DNA from: Yeosuana marina
GTDB lineage: Bacteria; Bacteroidota; Bacteroidia; Flavobacteriales; Flavobacteriaceae
Length of the DNA stretch: 64,000 nucleotides
Assembly: GCF_011762485.1 (NCBI RefSeq)
Contig: NZ_JAAKGI010000003.1
Coordinates: 62,001-126,000 of the forward strand
Reading direction: 5' to 3'
The notes beneath the pieces are model-generated. The model made no database searches, was not told the DNA's origin, and was given only the letters and a program-made list of their open reading frames with translations. A program made the position numbers and the translations under genes. This document shows positions 35,719 through 45,633 of the stretch, in pieces (the stretch's first letter is position 1; the number at the start of each line of letters is the position of its first letter).

Positions 35719-37152
35719 ATGAAAATTATAGAAAGCAACAAACAGATAAATATAGCAGAATGTTATTTCAATGGAAGCATCAGAAGACCGATAAAATACC
35801 TCCTGTATTTTATTTTAATCTTCTTTATGTCTTCATGTACTGATTTTATTGAAGTTGATCCACCAAAGAATGTTCTGATATCAAAGACGGTATTTGAAGA
35901 TTCTTCAACAGTAGAATCTGCTTTAGCAAACATCTATTATAAGATGCGAGAACAAGGTATGATATCAGGGCGCTATGGATTAAGTTCGATGATGGGAATT
36001 TACAGTGATGAATTGAATTATTATGGTTTTGATACGAACTATATTGAAATATATACTCATCATGTTTCCCCTTCCAATGCTGTGGTATTGGCTTGGTGGA
36101 GCCATGCGTATAACCTCATATATGCTGCTAATGATATTATAAGTGGTGTTGAGACTTCTGTAAATTTATCTCAAAAACAAAAGGAAGAATTTAAAGGACA
36201 GGCATTATTTGTCCGAGGATATATGCACAGTTTGCTGGTCAATTTGTTTGGAAGCATCCCCTATATTACTACTACCAATTATGTAGAGAATAACAAGGTT
36301 ACGCGCATTCCTGTAAATAAGGTATATGAGAATATAATATCAGATCTTGAGGCCGCGGCTACGTTTATGGGGACTTCAGATGATACTGGAGAACATGTCG
36401 TTGTCAATGCATCAGTAGCCAAGGCCTTATTGGCGCGTACCTATCTATATACAGAACAATGGGAATTGGCAGAAGCTATGGCTGATGATTTGATAACTAA
36501 CTATAGTTTGGAACTAGATATAAACTCTGTATTCCTCAAAGAGTCCTCAGAAACGATATGGCAATTTAAACCTAATGGGGTGTCTTATGCGAATACTTAT
36601 GAAGCTAATCAGTTTGTTATTAGATTTATTCCAGGTCAAACCTATGCTTTAAGTGATTCTATGATAGGTGCTTTTGAGTCTGGAGATCTAAGGCTTTCTT
36701 ATTGGACTGGTAGTGCGACGAGTAATGACGGGTTGACGACTTTGTATTATCCTTACAAATATAAAGCACTTTTAAGTGAAACAGACTCGTTGGAATATTC
36801 TATCATTTTTCGATTGACTGAACAGTATTTAATCCGAGCTGAGTCAAGAACACATTTAGGAAATATTATTGGAGCTCAGGAAGATTTAAATATGATAAGA
36901 AATCGTGCAGGATTAGACAATACTGAGGCAAATAACAAAAATAATTTATTAGATGCTATTTTACACGAACGCCAAGTAGAATTTTTTACTGAGCATGGCC
37001 ATCGATGGTTTGATCTTAAGCGAATGGGAGTTGCAAATGAGATATTAAGTCCCATTAAACCAAACTGGAAGGACTCTAATTTTTTATTACCAATCCCGGA
37101 AACGGAATTAGAGATAAATCCTAATTTGAAACCTCAAAATTCTGGTTATTAA
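35719..37152 (+). CDS. SusD/RagB family lipoprotein
   Basis: This 477-residue protein has an unusually long n-region before the lipoprotein signal (IKYLLYFILIFFMSSC, Cys40). The SusD features are clear: FEDSSTVESALANIYYKMRE, KGQALFVRGYMHSLLVNLFG, NASVAKALLARTYLYTEQWE, and the C-terminal ERQVEFFTEHGHRWFDLKRMG. It starts 17 bp after SusC and should be its surface lid. Confidence 0.94.
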   Translation: MKIIESNKQINIAECYFNGSIRRPIKYLLYFILIFFMSSCTDFIEVDPPKNVLISKTVFEDSSTVESALANIYYKMREQGMISGRYGLSSMMGIYSDELNYYGFDTNYIEIYTHHVSPSNAVVLAWWSHAYNLIYAANDIISGVETSVNLSQKQKEEFKGQALFVRGYMHSLLVNLFGSIPYITTTNYVENNKVTRIPVNKVYENIISDLEAAATFMGTSDDTGEHVVVNASVAKALLARTYLYTEQWELAEAMADDLITNYSLELDINSVFLKESSETIWQFKPNGVSYANTYEANQFVIRFIPGQTYALSDSMIGAFESGDLRLSYWTGSATSNDGLTTLYYPYKYKALLSETDSLEYSIIFRLTEQYLIRAESRTHLGNIIGAQEDLNMIRNRAGLDNTEANNKNNLLDAILHERQVEFFTEHGHRWFDLKRMGVANEILSPIKPNWKDSNFLLPIPETELEINPNLKPQNSGY

Positions 37153-37215
37153 AAGAATTCATAAAGTTAAAGAACAAACAAAAATAACTATTCAGTGTTC
37201 AGAATATATTCAATT

Positions 37216-39510
37216 ATGAGAGTTTCTATTATAATATTTTTTTTATTCTTCCAACTATTTGGTTTTAGCAAAAGCCATTTCAAAGCAGTGCCCTCTAAAA
37301 TAGAAGAAGAAACAATTAAAACGGTATGTCAGGATAGGTTTTTATCTATAGAGTTGATAAATGGTAAAGTGTATATTAATGTTTCAGAAATATTTTTAGG
37401 CAAAGACATGCTATTTGTTAATCACAGAGATGGTTATAAGCACTATTACAAACATGTTAAATGGACAAAGTTTAAAGATCAAATTATCTTAGAATCCCCT
37501 AGAGTAGTATCTCAAACAGGTGTTATTATACCAATAAATAAGGATGCATCAATTCTTAAGAATACCATTGGTGTTTTTCCAATCATTAAAAATAAAAGTA
37601 GTTCAGACAGATTTTATATAGATATTACAAATTTGGTGTTGAGTAATTCAGTTGACTGGGATTCAGATTTCAAGGAAACTATTGTTGCTGATCTATCTTA
37701 CATATATGATGTTGAGCAGCTTGAAAATGAAGTCATTATAAAAACTAATCATGTTATAGCTGAGAAAAGTGGGAAAAAAACGCTATCTGTGGACTTTAGC
37801 TTTTTTTTGTTGCCTAAACCTATGCAACCTCGTTTATTTGATTATCGAATGGGTTTTTTTTGTGAAGATTTAGTGAGTTTTATTAATCATACCAACGAAA
37901 GTGCAGTGGCAAGTATTACAAGGTGGCGCCTAGAAAAAAAATATAAAAACAAGACACTTAGCGTTCCCGTTAAACCTATAACTTTTATGTTGGCTCCGGA
38001 TATACCAAAAAAATGGAGGCCTTATGTTAAGGCTGGTATAATGGAATGGTTACAGGCTTTTGAAGCTGCAGGATTTAAAAATGCACTGGAAGTAAAAGAA
38101 GTGTCTGAGAAGGATCAAGAAAAAATAAGGAATAGTGTTAATTACTCCATCATACGATGGGGTACTAGAAGGCATGTTCGAGGATATGAAGATGGTACAG
38201 GCTCTACGGTATCTCAAATTGTAGATTTAAGATCAGGTGAAATTTTAAAATCTGATATTATAATTACGTCCTCTTATCAACATCTTTCAGACGATTATTT
38301 TATTAGATGTGCGCCTATGGACAAACGGGCTCAGCAATATCCTTTTCCAGATGATTTAATGGGGGAACTCATTCAATTCGTCGTGGCTCATGAGGCTGGT
38401 CATGCATTCGGTATCAAGGACGCCAATTATGGCGAATATGCTTATTCTTTTGAGAAAATGCGTGATAAAAAATGGCTTCAAACCATGGGTCATACCCCAA
38501 GTGTTATGACCTATGCAAGGCATAATTATATCGTTCAACCAAAAGATAGCATTGATCCTTCTTTGCTAATTCAAAAGGTTGGACCAACAGATATTTACAA
38601 TATTAAATGGGCTTATACTCCATTTATAAGTCATGAAGAAGAAAACTTGGAACGTATTGTTAGGCTCCAAGATTCTATACCTTGGTTTAGATACATTAAT
38701 AAAAGATATGAAATTATTGGACCGGGTATGACCGACGAAGTAGTAGATAATGACGATCCTATAAAAACTACAGAAATGGGATTGAAAAATATGGAGCGTG
38801 TTCTTAAGTTATTGCCAATTGTAAATTATGATAAAAAAGACTATACAGTGATGGAAAGGCTTTATGGAAAAACCATGGAGCTTTGGTATGAAGAAATGAG
38901 TCAGGTTATGTCTTTGATTGCAGGTTATACTGTTCAATATAAATCTGGCAGTCAACAAGGAAAAATGTATAAGCCTATACCGTATGATATTCAGAAGGAT
39001 GCTATGGACTTTATATTTTTGCATGCCTTTAATCCACCCACATGGTTAACGCATCCTGAATATTTAACCAATATAAAATACTCAACATTTCCAGATAAAT
39101 TAACAGAGTTACAATTAAAACTATTGCTTAAGTTACTATTACCACAGCGAATGAAGCGACTAGAGTATATGGAAAAGTCTGAGGCTTTTAAGGGGATATC
39201 CGAGCTTTTTTTATCAAAATTTCAGAAGGAGTTGTTCAAGGACCTAAATCAAGATACATTTTTTGTAGATGCTAGAAAAAGGGAACTGCAGAGCTTATAT
39301 GTTGATCAACTTTGTAAAAACATTGAGCAGAAAAGAACCAATCTTTTGGCTGATAAAAATTTTATGACCTATACTAATTATTCCAAAAGCCTCTTTTTAA
39401 ATCAATTAATACAACTAAAGGATTTGGTTTCTGGTAGCATGGACAAAGATATGAATGAGATATACAGGGGACATCTAAAACTAATCCTGAGACAAATGGA
39501 AAAATTTTAA
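37216..39510 (+). CDS. secreted zinc metalloprotease (DUF5117/DUF4953-like)
   Basis: From the ATG at 37216 this is a 764-residue protein with a signal peptide (hydrophobic 4-18). An earlier GTG at 37195 is less likely. The zinc motif HEAGHAFGIKD starts at His392. It ends in Asp where most relatives have His, a pattern also known from snapalysins. A Met-turn-like PSVMTYARHN follows about 40 residues later. The N-terminal part (SIELINGKVYINVSEIFLGK, RMGFFCEDLVSF) fits the family. It probably trims peptides for the SusCD system upstream. Confidence 0.85.
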   Translation: MRVSIIIFFLFFQLFGFSKSHFKAVPSKIEEETIKTVCQDRFLSIELINGKVYINVSEIFLGKDMLFVNHRDGYKHYYKHVKWTKFKDQIILESPRVVSQTGVIIPINKDASILKNTIGVFPIIKNKSSSDRFYIDITNLVLSNSVDWDSDFKETIVADLSYIYDVEQLENEVIIKTNHVIAEKSGKKTLSVDFSFFLLPKPMQPRLFDYRMGFFCEDLVSFINHTNESAVASITRWRLEKKYKNKTLSVPVKPITFMLAPDIPKKWRPYVKAGIMEWLQAFEAAGFKNALEVKEVSEKDQEKIRNSVNYSIIRWGTRRHVRGYEDGTGSTVSQIVDLRSGEILKSDIIITSSYQHLSDDYFIRCAPMDKRAQQYPFPDDLMGELIQFVVAHEAGHAFGIKDANYGEYAYSFEKMRDKKWLQTMGHTPSVMTYARHNYIVQPKDSIDPSLLIQKVGPTDIYNIKWAYTPFISHEEENLERIVRLQDSIPWFRYINKRYEIIGPGMTDEVVDNDDPIKTTEMGLKNMERVLKLLPIVNYDKKDYTVMERLYGKTMELWYEEMSQVMSLIAGYTVQYKSGSQQGKMYKPIPYDIQKDAMDFIFLHAFNPPTWLTHPEYLTNIKYSTFPDKLTELQLKLLLKLLLPQRMKRLEYMEKSEAFKGISELFLSKFQKELFKDLNQDTFFVDARKRELQSLYVDQLCKNIEQKRTNLLADKNFMTYTNYSKSLFLNQLIQLKDLVSGSMDKDMNEIYRGHLKLILRQMEKF

Positions 39511-39584
39511 TACAGAAGTATGCTAGTTTCGTAAGTTTAATAAGTTATTGTATGTTGCAATACTTATTTTTTTGAGTTAGTCAA

Positions 39585-39614
39585 AAAAAGGTGTCTATTA
39601 ATAGACACCTTTTT
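39585..39614. terminator. bidirectional terminator
   Basis: A perfect palindrome of AGGTGTCTATT and its complement is centred at 39599/39600 and flanked by A and T runs. It serves the metalloprotease gene on the plus strand and the DUF6520-like gene on the minus strand. Confidence 0.9.
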
Positions 39615-39633
39615 ATTTAATTAGTTAGAATAA

Positions 39634-39882
39634 TTATTCTCTTTCCCATAAAGGTTGGGTCATAGCTCGATCAGCATAGACGTCATGTCCATTATACTTA
39701 CAAGTAACTTCTCCAGTTGTTGGACAATCTACACCTCCTGGCACTTCCTGTATTCCAGGGATAAATGGATCATCATAGTAACCAGTTTGGCTAGAATTAG
39801 TGGCTTCTGTTGCAAACGATAAGCTTATGGCTAATAAAATAGCAAAAGCTGGTAACATGATTTTAAAAACTTTAGATTTCAT
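39634..39882 (-). CDS. small secreted peptide precursor, DUF6520-like
   Basis: This 82-residue protein has a classical signal peptide (MLPAFAILLAISLSFA, cut near residue 25). The mature part of about 57 residues contains a cysteine pair in VDCPTTGEVTCKYNG and ends MTQPLWERE. Family resemblance is to DUF6520, small exported proteins of Flavobacteria without known function. It is followed 71 bp away by a MauE-like membrane protein gene that lies downstream in coordinate but upstream in transcription. Export and disulfide formation would fit (inference). Confidence 0.7.
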   Translation of the reverse strand: MKSKVFKIMLPAFAILLAISLSFATEATNSSQTGYYDDPFIPGIQEVPGGVDCPTTGEVTCKYNGHDVYADRAMTQPLWERE

Positions 39883-39953
39883 AATGTGTGTTTTAAAAAA
39901 TTAATGACCTACTCTTTTTCAGGTTTTCGGTCTTCCCCTGGCACTACGTAGTA

Positions 39954-40397
39954 TTATTTTTGAATTTGAATATGTTGTTGTTTATGGGTTGCGATAATCC
40001 CTATTAGGGCAAGTACTATAAATACCATGTTGAAAATGACATGATCTTTCCATCCTAGGGATGACAACACCCCACCACAAGAGCATGGAATGGAATCACT
40101 AAAATTGAGAACGAACACGATATAAATGGTAAAGAGGACCATAAGTGAAAAGCTTGCGTAAAAGGCTTTTAAGGTATAGATTTTAAATGCCAACAGTCCA
40201 GCTAGGATGTACTCAATCGTAGGGGTACCCCAAGAAATCCAATGGGCATAATTAGAAATATAAGGTGATCTGGTGAGTTGTGTTGTAAAATGATTAAAAT
40301 CAATGAGCTTACTAGTCGCGGCATATACAAATAAAATGACATAAAGCAAGCTTATGGTTTTTGTTAGTATTTGATATACTGTTGTTGAATCTTTCAT
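39954..40397 (-). CDS. MauE/DoxX-like redox-associated membrane protein
   Basis: This 147-residue protein has four membrane segments (about 12-30, 47-68, 75-97 and 118-138). The SIPCSCGGVLSSLGW motif in the loop before the last segment is the CxCGG signature of MauE-type proteins. Those assist disulfide formation or electron transfer in the periplasm. It is transcribed just before the secreted DUF6520-like peptide, which has a Cys pair. A helper role for that peptide is reasonable (inference). Confidence 0.8.
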   Translation of the reverse strand: MKDSTTVYQILTKTISLLYVILFVYAATSKLIDFNHFTTQLTRSPYISNYAHWISWGTPTIEYILAGLLAFKIYTLKAFYASFSLMVLFTIYIVFVLNFSDSIPCSCGGVLSSLGWKDHVIFNMVFIVLALIGIIATHKQQHIQIQK

Positions 40398-40490
40398 ATC
40401 ATTTGATTTGATATGGTGAAATTCAACAATAAATTTTATTTGTAAAGGATAAGTTTTTGTGTGTTAGGGATTTATTAAAAAGAGCTATTA

Positions 40491-41480
40491 TTAATTACCG
40501 TTTTTTTCTAAATATTTTTTTCTTAGAATTTTGGGACTAAATCCAAATCTATCCTTGAAGGTTTTAGAGAAATGAGGAAAACTTTTGAACCCTATTGTAT
40601 GAGCAATTTGTTTAAGAGGCATATCGGTATACTGTATTAACAGTTGGGACTTCTTTAAACGCTCTTCTAATAAAAAGCGATAGACACTTGTTCCATAAAG
40701 TTCCTTGAACCCATACTTTAATTTAAATTCATTGGTACCTAATTGGAGCGCAAATTCTTTGAGTGAAGGAAGTTTTTTATCCAAATTGTTAATTATAAAA
40801 TCATGTCCTTCCCTGAGTTTTTTAATATCATCAAAACTTAATCTAAGTTTTTGTTTTAAAGGTGTAATTGGTGTTTTATTAGATTGCTTGCTGTTATCCA
40901 TGAATTGGATGACACGTTGTTTTAAATCGGATTCCAACTCAAACTGACTTTTGGAATGATGGATGACAGTGATCAGGATGTTTCTTTCTTTAGTTGTCTT
41001 ATTTTGGAATGTTGTCAAATAACAGGGATTTGGAATCAATAGGTTTTCTTTGGTTTTAAACGTTAAAACTAAGGAGGTATCAGAAACAATGTTTTGGTTT
41101 TTTAGTTGTGTCTTCCACGCCTTCTTCCAGGTGGTTTGGGAACTTTCTGTTAAAAGAGACTCAAATGGAATTCCAATGATATCATCATATTCAATGGTTA
41201 ATAGGGTACAAGCATGCTTATTTACCATGTTAATGATGCCTTCCGAATCTAGTATAAAACTCATTTGAACTATGTGCTTGATAGTATCATTTGTATTTGC
41301 GAATCCTTGATGAATCATGACTTCTTGAATCTCTTCGGCCAACATATTTAGGGTAACACTTAATGCTTCTAGACTATCTTTGTTCATGGATCGTTCCAAC
41401 CGGTAAAAAAAGTTACCATTGGCCATTTCCAATAACATGTGATTAATTTGATGTATTCTTTCTTTTTTTCTTTTCGCCAT
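40491..41480 (-). CDS. PAS domain AraC-type transcriptional regulator
   Basis: This 329-residue protein has a HAMP-like helical start (residues 1-60), a PAS domain at about 70-190 (SFILDSEGIINMVNKHAC, TIEYDDIIGIPFESLL), and a C-terminal AraC DNA-binding domain at about 225-325 (LPSLKEFALQLGTNEFKLKY, MPLKQIAHTIGFKSFPHFSK, RFGFSPKILRKKY). No membrane segment is seen, so it is a cytoplasmic sensor-regulator. It precedes the MauE-like and peptide genes on the same strand and may control them and the SusCD operon (inference). Confidence 0.88.
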   Translation of the reverse strand: MAKRKKERIHQINHMLLEMANGNFFYRLERSMNKDSLEALSVTLNMLAEEIQEVMIHQGFANTNDTIKHIVQMSFILDSEGIINMVNKHACTLLTIEYDDIIGIPFESLLTESSQTTWKKAWKTQLKNQNIVSDTSLVLTFKTKENLLIPNPCYLTTFQNKTTKERNILITVIHHSKSQFELESDLKQRVIQFMDNSKQSNKTPITPLKQKLRLSFDDIKKLREGHDFIINNLDKKLPSLKEFALQLGTNEFKLKYGFKELYGTSVYRFLLEERLKKSQLLIQYTDMPLKQIAHTIGFKSFPHFSKTFKDRFGFSPKILRKKYLEKNGN

Positions 41481-41563
41481 AATAAATTAATAGATGGTTT
41501 ATTTTATTAATATGTCATGAGAGAAATTATTGGAACTGAGAGAGTGTTATAAATTATAGTTCC

Positions 41564-41950
41564 TTAGGGTTCAGATTCTGCAAATCCATTTAAAAAAACC
41601 AGAGCATCCTCAATATGCTCAAAAGATTGGGTTGGTATGATGGGTTTTCTAGTTTGTAGATAGAATTTGGACAACATTTCAGAAACAGGATCCTTTATAA
41701 TAAAAGCAACTGCTTTAACTAAAACAGATCCTTCAATAGACAAATAATCCCTAGCTGATTTATTGATTTCCTTAATACCCCGAATATCGCATAATATGGG
41801 AAAGGATTGACCTTCATGTAAAATGAGCCGATCTTTTACAATACGGACGGCTGCCTCTAAATCGATACTAGTACCATCCTTGTAGGTGATAAATAGAATG
41901 CGATCTAAATAGCGGTATTCAGCATAGTCATTTTCAAAAAAGGTGAGCAT
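41564..41950 (-). CDS. SpoIIAA/STAS-like protein (DUF7793-type)
   Basis: The frame is open to 42031, but the ATG at 41950 gives a compact 128-residue protein (MLTFFENDYAEYRYLDRILF) with a SpoIIAA-like layout: TYKDGTSIDLEAAVRIVKDR, FPILCDIRGIKEINKSARDY and VKAVAFIIKDPVSEML. Such proteins often accompany PAS-AraC regulators in Flavobacteria. The gene is divergent from the large synthase gene at 42121 and probably shares its control region. Confidence 0.6.
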   Translation of the reverse strand: MLTFFENDYAEYRYLDRILFITYKDGTSIDLEAAVRIVKDRLILHEGQSFPILCDIRGIKEINKSARDYLSIEGSVLVKAVAFIIKDPVSEMLSKFYLQTRKPIIPTQSFEHIEDALVFLNGFAESEP

Positions 41951-42120
41951 AATTCTTAGAAAACTGGTTATTTTCAGTATAAACTTACAAAAATTATTAA
42001 TTAAATATTTAACCGTTAATCGATTAAACATTTAAATATGTTTTGTTTTATTTATCTACAAAGGATAAAAAATTATCTGTAAGGGATTATGTTAAAATAG
42101 AATTGCTCAAATTTAAATAA

Positions 42121-44559
42121 ATGCCACTAAATTTTATGTCTATAAATATAAATGATATGGCAAAAATCAAACACAACAATTTTTTGAACACTGTTAATGA
42201 GGTGTTTACAGATGCGCAACAACAAGGCGTATTACACTTATATGCAGAAGGAGATCAATTTTCAGGAAGAACTATAGGGATTAATAATAAGCAATTATAT
42301 CATTTTGGGACAACAGGCTATTTAGGGTTAGAACAAGATCCTAGATTAAAGGAAGCTGCGATAGAGGCTATCAGAAAGTATGGCACACAATTTCCTTTAT
42401 CTAAATCCTATATTTCCAATCCGCTTTATCGACAATTGGAGGAGCTGATCGCAGAGATGTACCAAAATCCCATTATCATTACAAAGAACAGTACGTTGGG
42501 CCATTTAGGAGTCATTCCAAGCGCAGTGGATGACCAAGATGCTATTATTTTAGATCATCAAGTCCATTGGAGTGTACAAAGTGCTGCCAAAGTTCTAAAG
42601 AGCAGAAGTGTTCCTATTGATATGATTCGTCATAATGATTTGAATATGCTAGAGGATAAAATAAAAGCATTGACCTCTAAGAGACAACGAATTTGGTATA
42701 TGGCAGACGGGATTTATTCCATGTATGGCGATTTCGCCCCTATTCAGGACTTGAAAGCCCTGTGTTTAAAATATCCTCAATTACATCTTTACATGGATGA
42801 TGTACACGGAATGAGTTGGATCGGTAAACACGGAACGGGGTATGTGCTTAGTGAACTCAAGGAACTTTCTGAGAATATGTTACTGTTTGGAACTTTGAGT
42901 AAAACCTTTGGTGCAAGTGGTGCAGTTTTGGTCTGTTCAAATGCAAAGCTTCATCATAAGATAAAAACCTTTGGAGGCCCATTGACCTTTTCAGCACAAT
43001 TGGAACCTGCGTCCGTGGCAGCAGCCACAGCATCTGCTAAGATTCATTTGACACCTGAGATCTATAAGCTTCAAAACGATTTGAGGAAACGCATTCAGTA
43101 TTTTAATGCCCTCTTAAAGCAAACGGAATTACCACTTGTTGACACCAACGACTCGCCAGTATTCTATATAGGAACAGGAATGCCAAAAACAGGCTATAAC
43201 TTTGTCAACCGAATGATGAGTGAAGGGTTTTATGTCAATCTAGGCCTATTCCCAGCCGTCCCTGTAAAAAACACTGGGGTAAGAATTACCATTTCACGGC
43301 ATAATCAAAAACAGGAAATTAAAGAATTGGTGGAAGCAATGACCCATCATTTTCCAAAGGCACTGGAAGATAGCAATACGAATATAAGGCGAGTTTTTCA
43401 GGCGTTTAAAATGAAGGATATATCTATAGAGGAAGGGACATCACATCATGACCTCAGGGTACAGTTAGAGGATTCTATCTTAAACATTGATAAATCCTTA
43501 TGGAATAGTCTGGTTGGTAAACATGGGGTTTGTGACTGGGAAGGGCTTAAATTTTTAGAAGAAACTTTTAGTAATAATGAGTTAAGGGAACATAACTGGA
43601 AGTTTTGGTATTTGATTATATGTGATCAGAAACAAACTCCCATTTTATCAACATTTTTAACATTGGGATTATGGAAAGATGATATGTTAGCCAATGTGAA
43701 AGCTTCCCAAGCCATTGAAAAGGAGCGACAATTAAATCCCTATTATTTGACGTCTAAGGTATTAAGTTTGGGATCTCTTTTTACAGAAGGGGATCATTTG
43801 TATGTAGATCAAACACATCCTTTAAAGCAACAGGCTTTGAATATTATGATGCAAACTATGGAAGCCCTAGAGAAGCGATTTAAAGCAAAAATGATCGTTC
43901 TTAGAGATTTTCTTGATCATGAGCCTGCACACTCCTTTTTTCAAGGACAAGGTTTTATAAGAGTACAAATGCCTGATTCAAGTAAAATTAAATTAGACGG
44001 GTATCATGATATAGACACGTATGTATCAAGCCTATCTTCAAGAAACAGGCGACATTTAAGAAAGGAAGTATGGGCTATTGAGCCCCTCTTAAAGATAGAC
44101 GTATTGCAATCGTTCAGTACCGGTCAATTAAAACAAGTTCAAGCGTTATATGACCAAGTTCGTCAAAATAATTTGGGACTGAATACATTTTCCTTTCCTG
44201 ACGCATTGTTTGAGAACATATCAAAGCATCCCAACTGGGAGTTCATCGTGATTAGCCAGAAGGATTGCCCTGAAAAGATGATCGGAGTCATGCTTTGCTA
44301 CAATAATGAAAAACATACCTATGTGCCTTCATTTGTAGGAATGGATTATGAGTACCTAAAAGAGTTCCACATCTACCGTCAATTGTTATTTCAAACCATT
44401 AAACGAGCCATTGATTTGAAATTCAAAGAAATCGATTTGGGAATGACCGCCGCTTTTGAGAAAAGAAAACTAGGAGCGATTGTTGAGAAAAAGTTCGGTT
44501 ATATACAAACTTCGGATAATTACACCATGGAACTAATGGGATTGTTGGAAGAAAGCTAG
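42121..44559 (+). CDS. alpha-oxoamine synthase fused to a GNAT-type acyltransferase
   Basis: This 812-residue bifunctional protein has an N-terminal PLP domain at about 20-410 of the KBL/BioF/serine palmitoyltransferase class: HFGTTGYLGL, MDDVHGMSWIGKHG (PLP-binding Asp227 and His229) and the Schiff-base Lys261 in FGTLSKTFGASGAVL. Residues about 430-812 resemble a GNAT/BioF2-like acyltransferase (SSRNRRHLRKEVWAIEP, KEIDLGMTAAFEKRKLG). The class condenses an amino acid with an acyl thioester. The fused domain might then acylate the amine. The product could be a lipid or a signal molecule; this is inference. Confidence 0.82.
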   Translation: MPLNFMSININDMAKIKHNNFLNTVNEVFTDAQQQGVLHLYAEGDQFSGRTIGINNKQLYHFGTTGYLGLEQDPRLKEAAIEAIRKYGTQFPLSKSYISNPLYRQLEELIAEMYQNPIIITKNSTLGHLGVIPSAVDDQDAIILDHQVHWSVQSAAKVLKSRSVPIDMIRHNDLNMLEDKIKALTSKRQRIWYMADGIYSMYGDFAPIQDLKALCLKYPQLHLYMDDVHGMSWIGKHGTGYVLSELKELSENMLLFGTLSKTFGASGAVLVCSNAKLHHKIKTFGGPLTFSAQLEPASVAAATASAKIHLTPEIYKLQNDLRKRIQYFNALLKQTELPLVDTNDSPVFYIGTGMPKTGYNFVNRMMSEGFYVNLGLFPAVPVKNTGVRITISRHNQKQEIKELVEAMTHHFPKALEDSNTNIRRVFQAFKMKDISIEEGTSHHDLRVQLEDSILNIDKSLWNSLVGKHGVCDWEGLKFLEETFSNNELREHNWKFWYLIICDQKQTPILSTFLTLGLWKDDMLANVKASQAIEKERQLNPYYLTSKVLSLGSLFTEGDHLYVDQTHPLKQQALNIMMQTMEALEKRFKAKMIVLRDFLDHEPAHSFFQGQGFIRVQMPDSSKIKLDGYHDIDTYVSSLSSRNRRHLRKEVWAIEPLLKIDVLQSFSTGQLKQVQALYDQVRQNNLGLNTFSFPDALFENISKHPNWEFIVISQKDCPEKMIGVMLCYNNEKHTYVPSFVGMDYEYLKEFHIYRQLLFQTIKRAIDLKFKEIDLGMTAAFEKRKLGAIVEKKFGYIQTSDNYTMELMGLLEES

Positions 44560-44581
44560 TCTTGCGGGATCTCTTATATAT

Positions 44582-45421
44582 ATGGATTATCACGAACTCA
44601 TATCTGAATTTGAAACAAAGTTAGAGACGTTGGAATCTAGCAATGAAGATATGCTATATATTGCTGAAAACGGGATTACTCATACCGAGAAGTGTATCAA
44701 AAGCCTAAGGCGAGAGGTCATTCAAAATGGGTTTCATTCCATACAGGAAGAGATTCATTTCTTCAAGCATACGAAGCCTCAAATTTTCAGTAAGCTCATC
44801 TATTATGTCAAACTATTTAATATTGAAAGTAAGCGGCCTAGAAGTAGTTCAAAATTTCAAGTTAAATACTTAAACAATCAAATCAATAAATTACAAGTAT
44901 ACTTCAATGATAATTTGGAGTTCTATCATTATTATCGAAGGGGATCAACCTCCTTGGATGAACAATATTTTGTCAGAGGGAAATCGGATTTGCGATCATC
45001 TACAGAATCATTTCATTTCTTTACAGACGAACAATTCTCAACATGTCAGGATAGCACGGTAGCCACCATTATGGCGTATGACATGCTTATTGTATATCTG
45101 AAACAAGAAATTGAAACATTAGAAACCAACACCGATAACACAAAATTAAATGCCATGAAACAATCATCAAAGCTTTTTTGGACGGGAAACAAAACAGAGT
45201 TAATAGAATTAATTTATGCCTTGCACAGCAGTGGCACCATCAATAGTGGGACGTCCGATATCAAAGAATTAGCCTCTCTATTTGAACAGATCTTTAATAT
45301 AGAATTGGGAAATTACTACCATACCTTTATAGAAATCAGAGCACGAAAATGCAGTAAAACAAAATTTTTAGATAAACTGATAGAGGCCTTGAATAGACGC
45401 TTTGAGGAGTCCGATGAATAA
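44582..45421 (+). CDS. rteC: RteC-type regulator of ICE excision/transfer
   Basis: This 279-residue protein resembles RteC, the helical DNA-binding activator that turns on excision genes of the Bacteroides element CTnDOT. Typical parts are the N-terminal helices (KCIKSLRREVIQNGF), YYRRGSTSLDEQYFVRG in the middle, LFWTGNKTELIELIYALHSS, and FIEIRARKCSKTKFLDKLIE at the end. It starts 22 bp after the synthase-GNAT gene and may be co-transcribed. The RteA/RteB two-component pair that controls rteC in CTnDOT is not present here. Confidence 0.85.
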   Translation: MDYHELISEFETKLETLESSNEDMLYIAENGITHTEKCIKSLRREVIQNGFHSIQEEIHFFKHTKPQIFSKLIYYVKLFNIESKRPRSSSKFQVKYLNNQINKLQVYFNDNLEFYHYYRRGSTSLDEQYFVRGKSDLRSSTESFHFFTDEQFSTCQDSTVATIMAYDMLIVYLKQEIETLETNTDNTKLNAMKQSSKLFWTGNKTELIELIYALHSSGTINSGTSDIKELASLFEQIFNIELGNYYHTFIEIRARKCSKTKFLDKLIEALNRRFEESDE

Positions 45422-45633
45422 TCCCAAGTTGTCCCCAAGTTGGGAGTAAGTTTTTTTTATTAATACAACATACAATTTGCGGTTAATTGATGGTTTTTGG
45501 TCTTGATGTCCCTACTAAATCAATATAAATTGCCTCAAAATAATGAACATAAAAAATGTCCCACCTTGGGATGGTCTATTGATAGAAAACTAAAATAGTC
45601 TCTCAAATTTGTAACACGAAAGTCAAATCAAGG

